Notes: generated from the letters alone by a model not told the origin. Shown: positions 32,626 to 42,223, numbered from the stretch's first letter. The stretch is 64,000 nt of DNA from Methylocystis sp. Sn-Cys (GCF_016745395.1 NZ_JAERVJ010000004.1:1-64000); one strand, 5' to 3'. A program made the numbers and translations.

Positions 32626-34152
32626 ATGCGATCCGCGACCCTGTTTCCCCCGTTTTTTCGAAGGCCGCCCATGAGCCGTTTGACCCATAATCTGATCGGC
32701 GCGGCCGTGGCGGCGCTTGCGATCGCCGCCGCGGTGACCGCGCCGGCCAAGGCGCAGGGGCCGATCCCCGGCGGAATCGAAGCGGACGCCAGCGCGACGC
32801 TTGCTCGACGCATCATGATGGGCGTCGGCAAATCCATGATCGTCGATTTGCCGCGCGACGTCTCCGAAGTGATCATCGGCAATCCGAAGGTCGCCGACGC
32901 TGTCGTTCGCACGCCGCGCAAGCTTTATTTGATCGGCGGCGAGAACGGTCAGACAACTGTTATCGGACTCGACGCGAATGGGCGGCAGGTCGCCAATCTC
33001 GAAATCAGCGTCGGCCGCGACGTCGGCGAATTGATGCCGCTTCTGAGAGCTGCGCTGCCGAAATCGAACATCATCGCCCGCACGGTCAATGACGTCATTA
33101 TCCTCACCGGCAATGTCAGCTCCGCTGGCGAGGCTCAGCGCGCCGTGGACATCGCCAAGGGCTTCGCCTCGCGAGTCATGAATTCTGCGGGCGCGGGGGG
33201 CGCAGCTTCGACCAGCGCGCCGGGCGGCGCCGCGGGCGCCGACGGATATGTCGTCAACGCGATGACGATTCGCGGCGAAGAACAGGTGATGCTGAAGGTC
33301 ACGGTCGCGGAAGTCGACCGAAACATCATCAAGCAGCTCGGTTTCTCTCCGCAGTCTGGCGGCGATCTGTTGTTGAACGGCGGCTGGGGCAAATTCGTCC
33401 AGGAAAATCCCTTCGCCGTGAACGGGGGATTGAGCGCCACTGCGCTCACGATCAACGGTCCCAACAACACGGCCGCGACGCTGAAGGCGTTCGAGCGGTA
33501 CGGCGTTTCGCGCGTGCTCGCCGAACCAACGGTCACGGCCATTTCGGGCGAGCAGGCAAAGATGCTTGTCGGCGGCGAAATCCCCGTGCCAGGTTCCTGC
33601 GGCACGACGTCGAGCGGCTTCTGCGTGAACCCAGGCATCGTGTTCAAGCCATATGGCGTCTCGTTGAACTTCATTCCGGTCGTTCTATCCGAGGGCCGCA
33701 TCTCCTTGCGCCTGTCGACCGAAGTCACCGAGGTCGACAAGCAGAATTCCTACACTTACGCCAATGTGACCGTTCCTGGCTTCAAGAGCCGCAAGAACGA
33801 AACGACGGTCGAACTTCCCTCGGGGGGCTCGATCGCCACGGCGGGATTGCTCACGCATACGACCCAGCAAGCGATCAACGGCGTTCCGGGTCTGCTCAAT
33901 CTGCCGATTCTCGGCTCCTTGTTCAGATCGCGGGACTATCAGCGCAACGAGTCGGAGCTGCTCATCATCGTCACGCCCTATGCGGCGCGAGCGCTCACGC
34001 AACAGGAGATTTCGCGGCCTGATGACGGCTTCGCGGACGCTTCGGACCCGCAGGCCTGGTTGCTGGGGCGCGTGAACCGCATTTATTCGACCCGCAGCAA
34101 TCCGCAAATGATGCAGAACTTCAAAGGTCGTATCGGATTCATTCACGACTGA
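32626..34152 (+). CDS. cpaC: Outer-membrane secretin CpaC (RcpA)
   Basis: The pore of the Tad pilus. A signal peptide (HNLIGAAVAALAIAAAVTAP) is followed by the N0/pilus N-domain (IMMGVGKSMIVDLPRDVSEV), a BON-like segment (ARTVNDVIILTGNVSSAGEA) and the C-terminal secretin domain (VLAEPTVTAISGEQAKMLVG, VPGLLNLPILGSLFRS). Three starts are possible: GTG 32614 overlapping cpaB as GTGA, ATG 32626, or ATG 32671 directly before the signal peptide; the mature protein is the same. Confidence 0.93.
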   Translation: MRSATLFPPFFRRPPMSRLTHNLIGAAVAALAIAAAVTAPAKAQGPIPGGIEADASATLARRIMMGVGKSMIVDLPRDVSEVIIGNPKVADAVVRTPRKLYLIGGENGQTTVIGLDANGRQVANLEISVGRDVGELMPLLRAALPKSNIIARTVNDVIILTGNVSSAGEAQRAVDIAKGFASRVMNSAGAGGAASTSAPGGAAGADGYVVNAMTIRGEEQVMLKVTVAEVDRNIIKQLGFSPQSGGDLLLNGGWGKFVQENPFAVNGGLSATALTINGPNNTAATLKAFERYGVSRVLAEPTVTAISGEQAKMLVGGEIPVPGSCGTTSSGFCVNPGIVFKPYGVSLNFIPVVLSEGRISLRLSTEVTEVDKQNSYTYANVTVPGFKSRKNETTVELPSGGSIATAGLLTHTTQQAINGVPGLLNLPILGSLFRSRDYQRNESELLIIVTPYAARALTQQEISRPDDGFADASDPQAWLLGRVNRIYSTRSNPQMMQNFKGRIGFIHD

Positions 34153-34173
34153 CGCGCGCGACGGCCGCGAAGG

Positions 34174-34950
34174 ATGAGAAATATGCCCACGCAAATGCAG
34201 ATAGCGGAGCCGCTCGGCGTCTTCGCGAAGAAAACCAGGCCCCGAACGCGACGTCTCGCCGGAGTTTTGGCCGCAGCTCTCCTGGCGCCGCTCGGAGCCT
34301 GCGGCGTCCAGAGAACTCTGCCGCCGCCCGCGACGCCTCACGACTATCATGATCGCCACCCGGTCGTGCTGAGCGACGCGCCGCAGGTGCTCGATGTGTT
34401 CCCGTCGTCTTTTCGCGGCCACATCGACAACGACACGCAGGGACGCATCAACGAGTTTGTGGCGCGTTACAGGGAATTTGGCCACGGCCAGATCACCATG
34501 TTGACCCCGGTTGGAAGCCCGGCTGCTGCGGCGAGCGCCGCGGAGGCGAATGCCGTGCGCCGTGCGCTTGCCTATGCGGGAATTGGCGGAAACATCATCG
34601 GCGGCACGTATCCGGTGACCGATCCCAAGCTCGCCGCGCCCATTCGTCTGTCTTTCCAATCCTTGAAGGCGAAAGTGGCCGGTCGCTGCGGCGAATGGCC
34701 GAGGGACCTTGCCTCCGGCTCGTCCGTCGACGGCTGGGAGAATCAGACCTATTGGAATTTTGGCTGCGCCTCGCAGGCGACGCTGTCCGCGCAAGTCGCC
34801 GATCCGCGTGATCTTGCAAATCCGCGCGGCGAAACGCCGTCCGACATCGAGCTGCGCATGCGCAATATCAACAAAATGCGTCGCGGCGAAGAACCGAGCA
34901 CGATGTGGCGGCTCAAGGCGAGCGACATCAGCCAGGTCGGGGGAAGCTAA
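34174..34950 (+). CDS. cpaD: Pilus assembly lipoprotein CpaD
   Basis: A 258-residue outer-membrane lipoprotein of the CpaD family. The signal peptide ends at a lipobox LAPLGAC (Cys near residue 46), preceded by a long basic N-region (KKTRPRTRR). The CpaD domain follows (HPVVLSDAPQVLDVFPSSF, and the C-terminal WGFGCA-like WNFGCASQATLSAQVADPRD). It is needed for secretin stability or localisation in Tad systems. It lies 21 bases after cpaC and 2 bases before cpaE. Confidence 0.92.
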   Translation: MRNMPTQMQIAEPLGVFAKKTRPRTRRLAGVLAAALLAPLGACGVQRTLPPPATPHDYHDRHPVVLSDAPQVLDVFPSSFRGHIDNDTQGRINEFVARYREFGHGQITMLTPVGSPAAAASAAEANAVRRALAYAGIGGNIIGGTYPVTDPKLAAPIRLSFQSLKAKVAGRCGEWPRDLASGSSVDGWENQTYWNFGCASQATLSAQVADPRDLANPRGETPSDIELRMRNINKMRRGEEPSTMWRLKASDISQVGGS

Positions 34951-34952
34951 TC

Positions 34953-36203
34953 ATGTCCGACAAACACGGCGAACGCGACGCTGCGGTTCAGATCGCGCCG
35001 GTTCCACGGATTTCGGTGCAGGGATTCTGCGAGTCTCAGGACGTCGCGCAGGTGATCGAAAACGCGGCCACAGACCGGCGCATGAGCAAGGCGCATGTGA
35101 AGGTTCACATGGGCGGGATTGCCGCGGCCGTGGAAGCCTACCGTACCGCGCCGACGCCTAATCTCATCGTCCTCGAGACCTATGCGGATCGGACGGTGCT
35201 GATGGAGCAGCTCGATAGTCTGGCCGAGTTTTGCGACTCGGGGACCAAGGTCATGGTCATCGGCCATGAAAACGACATCGCGCTCTATCGCGAGCTGACG
35301 GCGCGCGGCGTCAGCGATTATGTCGTCGCGCCGCTCGACGTTCTCACATTCATCGGGCAGGTGTCTCACCTCTATAATGGTCCGCACGCCGAGGTGATCG
35401 GCAAATTGATCGCGGTGGTCGGCGCCAAGGGCGGCGTCGGCGCTTCGACGATCTGCCACAACCTTGCCTGGTCGATCTCGCGCCAGCTCGAGTGCCAGAC
35501 GGTGATCGTCGATCTCGATCTGCCATTCGGCACAGCGGGTCTTGATTTCAACCAGGACCCGCCGCAGGGCGTCGCGGACGCAGTCTTCTCGCCCGAGCGA
35601 TTGGACACGGCTTTCGTCGATCGCCTTCTGTCGAAATGCAGCGACACCCTCAGCATTCTTGCCGCGCCGGCGACGGTGGAGCGGCTTTACGATCTTCAGG
35701 AGCAGGCTTTCGACGCAACGCTCGACATTCTACGCTCCACGACGCCGTGCTCCATTTTGGATGTCCCCCATCAATGGTCTGCCTGGACAAAGCGCGTCCT
35801 GGTCGCGGCCGACGAGGTGGTTCTGGTCGCTTCCCCCGATCTTGCCAATTTGCGAAACGCGAAGACGCTGATGGATGCGCTTCGCGCCCAGCGCGTCAAT
35901 GATCCGGCGCCTCGGCTCGTGCTCAACATGGTCGGCGTGCCGCGCCGCCCGGAAATTGCCATTCCGGAGTTTGCAAAAGCAATCGAGGTCGAGCCCGTCG
36001 GAGTCGTGCCATTCGAGCCGAAGCTGTTCGGGACCGCGGCGAATAACGGCCAGATGCTCGCGGAGGTGGAGGCGGGCTCCAAGATCGTCGAAGCGCTCGA
36101 CGACATCGCGCGGCAATTGATGGGGCGCGTCGTGGTGCGGCGCGCCAAGAAGACTCTGCTTTCGCCGCTCCTCGATCATTTCGTGCGTAAGAAGGCGAGC
36201 TGA
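34953..36203 (+). CDS. cpaE: Pilus assembly ATPase CpaE (TadZ)
   Basis: A 416-residue protein with an N-terminal receiver-like domain (about 20-140; it lacks a clear phosphorylatable Asp pair) and a C-terminal MinD/ParA-type ATPase. The deviant Walker A is GAKGGVGAST at 157-166; VDLDLPFGTAGLDF and SILDVPHQWSAWT follow. TadZ proteins localise the Tad apparatus, often to a pole. The start ATG lies 2 bases after the cpaD stop. Confidence 0.93.
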   Translation: MSDKHGERDAAVQIAPVPRISVQGFCESQDVAQVIENAATDRRMSKAHVKVHMGGIAAAVEAYRTAPTPNLIVLETYADRTVLMEQLDSLAEFCDSGTKVMVIGHENDIALYRELTARGVSDYVVAPLDVLTFIGQVSHLYNGPHAEVIGKLIAVVGAKGGVGASTICHNLAWSISRQLECQTVIVDLDLPFGTAGLDFNQDPPQGVADAVFSPERLDTAFVDRLLSKCSDTLSILAAPATVERLYDLQEQAFDATLDILRSTTPCSILDVPHQWSAWTKRVLVAADEVVLVASPDLANLRNAKTLMDALRAQRVNDPAPRLVLNMVGVPRRPEIAIPEFAKAIEVEPVGVVPFEPKLFGTAANNGQMLAEVEAGSKIVEALDDIARQLMGRVVVRRAKKTLLSPLLDHFVRKKAS

Positions 36204-36246
36204 AGACCGTCGCAGCATCTACCGCATCGGCCAGGGATAATCGGCA

Positions 36247-37689
36247 ATGTTCGGAAAGCGTACGAGTGTCGGCGATATGGCGCATCGGCCCCGGGGACCG
36301 GCTGCAGCGACCATGGTCAAGCCGCAACTGCCTTTGCCTGTGGCGCCGAGTTACGAGCCAGCGGTCCCGGCGCCGGCGCCAGCGCCCGAGCAAAAGAAGT
36401 CCGAAGAATATTATCTGACGAAGAGCGTCATCTTCGGCGCGCTGATCGAGGCGATCGACCTCGCGCAGCTCTCGAAGCTCGACCCCGAGAACGCCCGCGA
36501 AGAAATTCGCGACATCGTCAACGAAATCGTCGCCATCAAAAATGTCGTGATGTCGATCGCCGAGCAGGAGGAGCTGCTCGACGATATCTGTAACGACGTT
36601 CTCGGATATGGCCCGCTCGAGCCTTTGCTCGCGCGCGACGACATTGCGGACATCATGGTCAATGGCGCGTTCAAGACCTATATCGAAGTCGGCGGCAAGA
36701 TTCAGCTTACGAACATTCGCTTCCGGGACAATGCGCAACTGATGAACATCTGTCAGCGCATCGTGTCCCAGGTCGGCCGTCGCGTCGACGAGGCGTCGCC
36801 GATCTGTGACGCGCGTCTGCTCGACGGCTCGCGCGTCAATGTGATTGCGCCGCCGCTAGCGATCGACGGTCCAGCGCTCACCATTCGTAAGTTCAAGAAG
36901 GACAAGCTGACCCTCGACCAGCTAATGCGCTTTGGCGCGATTTCGCCAGAGGGCGGCGAGGTGCTCAAGATTATCGGCCGCGTTCGCTGCAACGTGCTCA
37001 TCTCTGGCGGCACCGGCTCGGGTAAAACGACTCTGCTGAACTGTCTTACAAATTACATCGACGTCGACGAGCGGGTCATTACCTGTGAGGACGCAGCGGA
37101 GCTGCAACTCCAACAACCGCATGTCGTGCGTCTTGAAACGCGACCGCCGAACCTCGAAGGGCAGGGCGCGGTGACGATGCGCGATTTGGTCAAGAACTGC
37201 CTGCGTATGCGTCCGGAACGCATCATCGTGGGCGAGGTGCGCGGACCGGAGGCTTTCGATCTGTTGCAGGCGATGAACACTGGCCACGACGGCTCGATGG
37301 GGACGCTCCACGCCAACTCGCCGCGCGAAGCGCTCGGCCGCCTCGAGTCGATGATCACCATGGGCGGTTTCGCGCTGCCGGGGAAAACCATCCGCGACAT
37401 GATCGTGTCGTCGATCGACGTAATCATTCAGGCCGCGCGCCTGCGCGACGGCTCTCGCCGGATCACGCACATTAGTGAAGTTCTCGGGCTCGAAGGCGAT
37501 GTCGTGACCATGCAGGATCTCTTTGTTTACGAGATCCTCGGCGAGGATGCGAATGGGAAGATCGTGGGCCGGCACCGTTCGACCGGCATCGGCCGTCCAA
37601 GATTCTGGGAGCGTGCGCGCTACTATGGCGAAGACGAGCGTCTCGCTGCAGCGCTCGACGCCGCGGATGTGGGCGATCTGGAAAAATAA
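36247..37689 (+). CDS. cpaF: Pilus assembly ATPase CpaF (TadA)
   Basis: The hexameric secretion ATPase that powers Flp pilus extension (and in some systems retraction). It has 480 residues with Walker A GGTGSGKTT near 255-263, the Asp box, HANSPREALGRLESM and the His box HDGSMGTLHANS. A Pro-rich N-terminal linker (about 20-50, PAPAPAPEQ) precedes the N-terminal domain. It stands 43 bases after cpaE. Confidence 0.95.
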   Translation: MFGKRTSVGDMAHRPRGPAAATMVKPQLPLPVAPSYEPAVPAPAPAPEQKKSEEYYLTKSVIFGALIEAIDLAQLSKLDPENAREEIRDIVNEIVAIKNVVMSIAEQEELLDDICNDVLGYGPLEPLLARDDIADIMVNGAFKTYIEVGGKIQLTNIRFRDNAQLMNICQRIVSQVGRRVDEASPICDARLLDGSRVNVIAPPLAIDGPALTIRKFKKDKLTLDQLMRFGAISPEGGEVLKIIGRVRCNVLISGGTGSGKTTLLNCLTNYIDVDERVITCEDAAELQLQQPHVVRLETRPPNLEGQGAVTMRDLVKNCLRMRPERIIVGEVRGPEAFDLLQAMNTGHDGSMGTLHANSPREALGRLESMITMGGFALPGKTIRDMIVSSIDVIIQAARLRDGSRRITHISEVLGLEGDVVTMQDLFVYEILGEDANGKIVGRHRSTGIGRPRFWERARYYGEDERLAAALDAADVGDLEK

Positions 37690-37707
37690 GAGGTCGAGGG
37701 CCAGGGT

Positions 37708-38682
37708 ATGGATCGGCAGATTATTGTCGTGGCGTTGATCGTGCTCGCTGTTGCGGCGCTGATGTACGTCTTCGTCTATCCCTATCTCTCCGGCGACATC
37801 AAAGCCCAGAAGCGCCAAGCGGCGCTGATGACCGGTCCCGCCGAACGGTCGAGCAATGCGAGAGGCGGCGATCCGGCGAAGCGTCGCAAAGCCATCGCGG
37901 ACAGCCTGAAGGAAGTCGAGGAAAAGAACAAAAAGCAGCGGGTCACGCTCGAGCAGAGCATCGCTCAAGCGGGTTTGACCTGGTCCAAGGAGGCCTTTCT
38001 CGGGGCCTCGGTGGGGTTCGGGCTGTTTATTGGATTTCTCGTCTTCGTCGTCAACGGCGACGTATTGGTGGCGTTAGGCGCCGCTGCTGTCGGCATGTTC
38101 GGATTGCCGAATTGGATTCTGTCTTTCTTACGCAAGCGTCGTATCGCAAAGTTCATCGACGAATTTCCGGGCGCCATCGAAGTGATCATCCGCGGCGTCA
38201 AGGCTGGCTTGCCGGTCGGCGACTGCTTTCGCGTGATCGCTGCGGAGGGGCAGGAGCCTGTGCGCGGCGAGTTCAAACGTATCGTCGAATCGCAGGCGAT
38301 CGGCCTTTCGATCGGCGAAGCGTCCGAGCGCTTCGCCGAGCGCGTGCCGGTGCCCGAGGTTTCGTTCTTTTCCATCGTGATCAACATTCAGCAGAAATCC
38401 GGCGGCAATCTTTCCGAAGCTTTGTCCAATCTTTCGGCGGTTCTTCGTGACCGCAAAAAGATGAAGGGAAAGGTGCAGGCGATGTCCTCCGAAGCAAAGG
38501 CGTCGGCCGGCATCATCGGCAGTCTGCCTTTCCTCGTCGGCGGCGCAGTGTTTTTCACCACCCCCTCCTACATGATGATCCTGTTCACCTCGACGCTCGG
38601 CAAGATCATTATCGCCGGATGCCTTTTGTGGATGGCGATCGGCGTGTTCATCATGCGTAAGATGATCAACTTCGACATATAG
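37708..38682 (+). CDS. tadB: Tad inner-membrane platform protein TadB
   Basis: A 324-residue member of the GspF/TadB platform family. It has an N-terminal membrane helix (VVALIVLAVAALMYVFVYPY), a cytoplasmic helical region, two helices near 105-145 (GFGLFIGFLVFVVNGDVLVA), the T2SF core (EFPGAIEVIIRGVKAGLPVG), and C-terminal helices ending in FIMRKMINFDI. It pairs with TadC to couple the CpaF ATPase to pilin polymerisation. Confidence 0.93.
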   Translation: MDRQIIVVALIVLAVAALMYVFVYPYLSGDIKAQKRQAALMTGPAERSSNARGGDPAKRRKAIADSLKEVEEKNKKQRVTLEQSIAQAGLTWSKEAFLGASVGFGLFIGFLVFVVNGDVLVALGAAAVGMFGLPNWILSFLRKRRIAKFIDEFPGAIEVIIRGVKAGLPVGDCFRVIAAEGQEPVRGEFKRIVESQAIGLSIGEASERFAERVPVPEVSFFSIVINIQQKSGGNLSEALSNLSAVLRDRKKMKGKVQAMSSEAKASAGIIGSLPFLVGGAVFFTTPSYMMILFTSTLGKIIIAGCLLWMAIGVFIMRKMINFDI

Positions 38683-38723
38683 AAATACTGAGCGGTAAAG
38701 GCGGGGTTGGCGAGGCCGACGAA

Positions 38724-39701
38724 ATGGACGAGCTAGTAGAGAAGATCACAAACACGCATTTCGTCGTCAGCGCACTGACCGCGATTGCCGTGATCGCGAC
38801 GATCATAACGCTGGCTATGCCGTTGTTGAGCGACGACTCCCTCGCCAAGCGAATGAAAAGCGTTTCCAGCGAGCGCGAGAGAATTCGTCAGCGTGAACGC
38901 GCGCTCGCAAAAAGCCAGCAGCAGGTCAAGGGGCTTCGCCACGAGTCGAAGACCTATATGAAGAATATCGTCGAGAAATTTTCGCTGTCGACATGGCTGA
39001 ACACGGAGGACGCGAAAATGAAGCTCGCATCGGCGGGCTTCCGTGGGCCGCAAGCGGAAATCGCTTTTCTGTTCTTCCGATTGGTGACGCCGATCGGATT
39101 TTTCCTTGCTGCGCTTCTCTGGGTCGTTGTTTTCAGCGACCCTGAGACGGGCATGCTGTTCAAGGCCGGCGCCGTGATCGCCGCGACCTATCTCGGCATC
39201 AAGGCGCCCGAAGTGTTCATCAGCAATACGATCGCCAACCGTCAGCAGTCGATGCAAAGGGCCTTTCCGGACGCTCTCGATTTGATGCTGATCTGCGTCG
39301 AATCGGGCATGTCGATCGAGCATGCATTTCGCAAGGTCGGCCAGGAGATCGGCGTTCAGTCGCTTCCGCTCGCCGAGGAGTTCGCGCTGGCGACGGCCGA
39401 GCTTTCCTATCTTCCCGACCGGCGCACCGCCTATATCAATCTTGCGGCGCGCACGGGCCTCGACGGCGTGAAGCAGATCTCGACCGTTCTGATCCAAGCC
39501 GAGAAATATGGCACGCCGCTCGGTCAGGCGCTGCGCATCACGGCGCAGGAAAGCCGCGACAATCGCCTGATGGAGGCCGAGAAGAAAGCCGCAGCCTTGC
39601 CGCCCAAGCTGACCGTGCCGATGATCATCTTCTTTCTGCCGGTGCTGATGGTTGTCGTGCTGGCGCCCGCCGCCATTCAGGTGATGCAGACCACCGGTTG
39701 A
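38724..39701 (+). CDS. tadC: Tad inner-membrane platform protein TadC
   Basis: A 325-residue TadC-type platform protein: N-terminal membrane helix (SALTAIAVIATIITLAMPLL), charged coiled-coil-like segment (SERERIRQRERALAKSQQQV), helices near 115-155, the T2SF core (FPDALDLMLICVESGMSIEH) and C-terminal helices (LTVPMIIFFLPVLMVVVLAP). It is the last assembly gene of the pilus locus; cobS follows 55 bases later and is unrelated in function. Confidence 0.93.
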   Translation: MDELVEKITNTHFVVSALTAIAVIATIITLAMPLLSDDSLAKRMKSVSSERERIRQRERALAKSQQQVKGLRHESKTYMKNIVEKFSLSTWLNTEDAKMKLASAGFRGPQAEIAFLFFRLVTPIGFFLAALLWVVVFSDPETGMLFKAGAVIAATYLGIKAPEVFISNTIANRQQSMQRAFPDALDLMLICVESGMSIEHAFRKVGQEIGVQSLPLAEEFALATAELSYLPDRRTAYINLAARTGLDGVKQISTVLIQAEKYGTPLGQALRITAQESRDNRLMEAEKKAAALPPKLTVPMIIFFLPVLMVVVLAPAAIQVMQTTG

Positions 39702-39756
39702 CGTTCGACAACATGAGGCGCTCGACAAAGCGCGGCGCCTCGTCCATGAAGCCCTC

Positions 39757-40530
39757 ATGGTCTCGACCTTTGCCCGCGATATTCGCGCTTGTCTGCGGTT
39801 CTATTCCCGTCTTCCGGTTCCGCCGGGAGACGACGGCCATGCGATGCCTGATTTCGCGCGTGTGAGCTGGGCGGCGCCTCTGGCGGGCGGCGTCATCGGC
39901 GCGATCGGCGCCGGCGTCGTCTTGATCGGGGGCTTTTTGCATCTGCCGAGCTTCGTCGTTGCGGCCTGTGCAGTGGGCGCGCTGACTCTGGCGACGGGCG
40001 GGTTGCATGAGGACGGTCTCGCGGATCTCGCCGATGGTTTCGGCGGCGGCGCAACGCGTGAACAGAAACTCGCCATCATGCGCGACAGTCGCCTCGGCGC
40101 CTATGGCGCGCTCGCGCTCTGCCTCACGGCGCTGCTGCGCGTCGCGGCGGTGGCGGCGACGTTCGAGAGAAGCGTTCTGCTGGCGGCTCTCGCCATCGTC
40201 TCGGCGTCGGCGCTCTCGCGGGCCGTGGGGCTCGTTCCGATGATGATGCTTCTGCCCGCACGCGGCGACGGCGCCGGCGCGTCGGCTCCGACGCCGTCGC
40301 CCTCGGCCATGCGTCTGGCGCTCATCATCGGCGGCGCGATCGCGCTTGCGCCATGGCTTTGCGGCGCCTCTTTGGCGCAGACCATCGTCGCGCAAACGGC
40401 CGCGATGGCGGGGGCGCTCGGCGTGTCGAATCTGGCCCGGCGGCAGATTGGCGGCTATACGGGCGACGTGCTGGGCGCATCGCAACAGGTTGCAGAAATC
40501 GCGCTGCTCATCGCTATTTCGGCGGCTTGA
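39757..40530 (+). CDS. cobS: Adenosylcobinamide-GDP ribazoletransferase (cobalamin synthase)
   Basis: A membrane enzyme that joins adenosylcobinamide-GDP and alpha-ribazole in the last steps of B12 synthesis. It has 257 residues with several hydrophobic helices. FYSRLPVPPGDD at the N-terminus and GLHEDGLADLADGFGGG near residue 87 are the diagnostic motifs, followed by IMRDSRLGAYG. It converges with dusA with only 3 bases between stop codons. No other cob gene is in the window and no cobalamin riboswitch is visible upstream. Confidence 0.93.
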   Translation: MVSTFARDIRACLRFYSRLPVPPGDDGHAMPDFARVSWAAPLAGGVIGAIGAGVVLIGGFLHLPSFVVAACAVGALTLATGGLHEDGLADLADGFGGGATREQKLAIMRDSRLGAYGALALCLTALLRVAAVAATFERSVLLAALAIVSASALSRAVGLVPMMMLLPARGDGAGASAPTPSPSAMRLALIIGGAIALAPWLCGASLAQTIVAQTAAMAGALGVSNLARRQIGGYTGDVLGASQQVAEIALLIAISAA

Positions 40531-40533
40531 AAA

Positions 40534-41559
40534 TCAGGCCGCGGCGTCGCGCAGTCGCGCCATGGCGCTTCGGACTTCAGAAATCGCGCCGGCCAGAACT
40601 TCGACGCCGGCTCCCGGCCGCACGGCTTCCAACGCCAGGCGTCGGCGGAAGGCGCGGGCGCCGGGAAGACCGGTGAAAAGACCGAGCATGTGGCGGGTCA
40701 TATTCGACAGCTTTTCTCCTTTGCCGAGCTCGCGCTCGATGTAGGGGATATAGGCGTCGACGGCCGCGAACATATCCGGATAGGGCGCGTCCACCTGGAA
40801 GAGCTCGGGATCGACTCGCAGGAGGAGGCCAGGGTCGTGATAAGCGGCGCGGCCAATCATCACGCCATCCATTCTCTCGAGCTGCGCGTGCATCTGGGGA
40901 AGCGTGGTCAATCCGCCATTGATCGCCATGGGCGTCTGGGGGAATGCGCGCTTGAGCTTGTGCACGAGGGCGTAATCGAGCGGCGGAACGTCGCGGTTCT
41001 CTTTGGGTGAGAGCCCCTTGAGCCAGGCTTTGCGCGCATGGACGACGAGCGCGTCGACGCCTGCCTCGATGCAGTGTTGCGCCATCGCGAAGAGCGCGGG
41101 CTCTGGTTCCTGGTCGTCGACGCCAATGCGGCATTTCACGGTCACTGGCGCGGCGATGACGTCTTTCATCGCCTTCACGCAATCGGCGACGAGGGCAGGG
41201 CGCAGCATGAGGCAGGCGCCGAAGGCTCCGTTCTGCACGCGATCGGATGGGCACCCGACGTTGAGATTGACCTCGCAATAGCCGAAGTCTTCGACAATCT
41301 TCGCCGCGCGCGCCAGCTCCGCCGGATCGGAGCCGCCGAGCTGAAAGGCGACCGGCTGCTCGAAGGGGGCGAAACTCATGAGGCGCGCGCGATCGCCATG
41401 GATGACGGCGCCGGTCGTCAGCATTTCGGTGTAAAGGCGCGCGCGGCGCGTCAGCAGCCGATGGAAGAAACGGCAATGGCGATCCGTCCAATCCATCATA
41501 GGCGCGACAGAGAAGCGGATGTCGCTGTTCTTAATTGTTTTTTGTTTTGCTTCAGTCAC
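40534..41559 (-). CDS. dusA: tRNA-dihydrouridine synthase A
   Basis: A flavoenzyme that reduces uridine in the tRNA D-loop. It has 341 residues: FMN-binding barrel with RFSVAPMMDWTDRHCR at the N-terminus (the usual integrase target in DNA), QLGGSDPAELARAAKIVEDF, GYCEVNLNVGCPSDRVQNGA with the catalytic Cys, and VHARKAWLKGLSPKENR, a DusA signature. The GTG start has GAGAGA upstream; the next in-frame ATG is too far in. Its 5' end faces a truncated integrase gene, a typical arrangement for islands integrated at dusA. Confidence 0.95.
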   Translation of the reverse strand: MTEAKQKTIKNSDIRFSVAPMMDWTDRHCRFFHRLLTRRARLYTEMLTTGAVIHGDRARLMSFAPFEQPVAFQLGGSDPAELARAAKIVEDFGYCEVNLNVGCPSDRVQNGAFGACLMLRPALVADCVKAMKDVIAAPVTVKCRIGVDDQEPEPALFAMAQHCIEAGVDALVVHARKAWLKGLSPKENRDVPPLDYALVHKLKRAFPQTPMAINGGLTTLPQMHAQLERMDGVMIGRAAYHDPGLLLRVDPELFQVDAPYPDMFAAVDAYIPYIERELGKGEKLSNMTRHMLGLFTGLPGARAFRRRLALEAVRPGAGVEVLAGAISEVRSAMARLRDAAA

Positions 41560-41618
41560 TTGTCTCTCTCGGAAATTATCCGATTTGTTCCGGTTTTATT
41601 CCGATTCTGCATCATTTT

Positions 41619-41656
41619 GAGCCCCAGGCTACAGCATTGCTGTAACTTTGGGGCTC
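41619..41656. repeat. Nested inverted repeat between dusA and the integrase remnant
   Basis: Outer arms GAGCCCCA / TGGGGCTC and an inner perfect dyad TACAGCA-T-TGCTGTA. It starts 60 bases from the dusA start and ends 9 bases before the integrase ATG. It could be an operator, an excision-related site or an mRNA hairpin covering the integrase start. Confidence 0.6.
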
Positions 41657-41665
41657 GTGCTGTAA

Positions 41666-41932
41666 ATGGGAACCATCATTCCGCGAACGCGCAAGGACGG
41701 CTCGACTGGCTATATGGCCCAAATCTCGATGCGACGCGACGGCCATGTGCATCCTGAGACAAAGACCTTCGATCGCAATCAGGCCGCATCAGCGTGGCTC
41801 GAAAAGCGCGAGCGCGAGCTTGAAAGGCCGGGCGCCATAGATTTTGACCGCAAAATTCACATTTTGCCCGAGGTCATCCGTGGCGGAGCGGCCACGAGCT
41901 GCCCATCTGAGAAGCCGAAAATGGATCTTTAA
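41666..41932 (+). pseudogene. Truncated dusA-associated site-specific integrase
   Basis: Only the N-terminal arm-type DNA-binding region of a tyrosine recombinase remains (MGTIIPRTRKDGSTGYMAQI, then KTFDRNQAASAWLEKREREL, ERPGAI). The sequence loses family character after about residue 58 and stops at residue 88, so the core-binding and catalytic domains (R-H-R-Y) are gone. The N-terminus has the form typical of integrases found at dusA. It marks one end of a decayed integrated element. Confidence 0.8.
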
Positions 41933-42174
41933 TGGTGGTGTCCCCCGCCACCGCTCAGACCGGGGCCGTTAGTCGCGTCTTCGTCGGTAGGCAATTGCCC
42001 GACGCGCTTGAGGAACGCCGCATGTTGTTCCGGCGTGTGCTGAGCGTGAACGCCGCCGAGCTTGGTGTAGACGGCGGGATCCAGCGAATTGGCGGGGTTG
42101 GCCGAGCTGGTGGAATTGCAGCCCGACATAGCAGGCAGACTAGCGAGCGAGAAGATGAGCGTTCGTATTTTCAC
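41929..42174 (-). CDS. Small lipoprotein with histidine tail
   Basis: An 81-residue predicted lipoprotein. The signal peptide ends at the lipobox LPAMSGC (Cys19), and the mature part ends in GLSGGGGHHH, a possible metal-binding tail. The GTG start is set by GAGGAG 8 bases upstream. It begins 49 bases after the stop of the TonB receptor on the same strand and so probably belongs to its operon. The family is not recognised. The mature sequence (LDPAVYTKLGGVHAQHTPEQ) contains two more histidines. Confidence 0.7.
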   Translation of the reverse strand: MKIRTLIFSLASLPAMSGCNSTSSANPANSLDPAVYTKLGGVHAQHTPEQHAAFLKRVGQLPTDEDATNGPGLSGGGGHHH

Positions 42175-42223
42175 TGCGTTTTCTCCTCAAAAGATGGCGC
42201 GTCGGAGCCGCGGCAGGTCCGGC

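Noticed and set aside
39702-39756. Cobalamin riboswitch before cobS
   Set aside because: The gap is only 55 bases and lacks a GCCACTG-type box.
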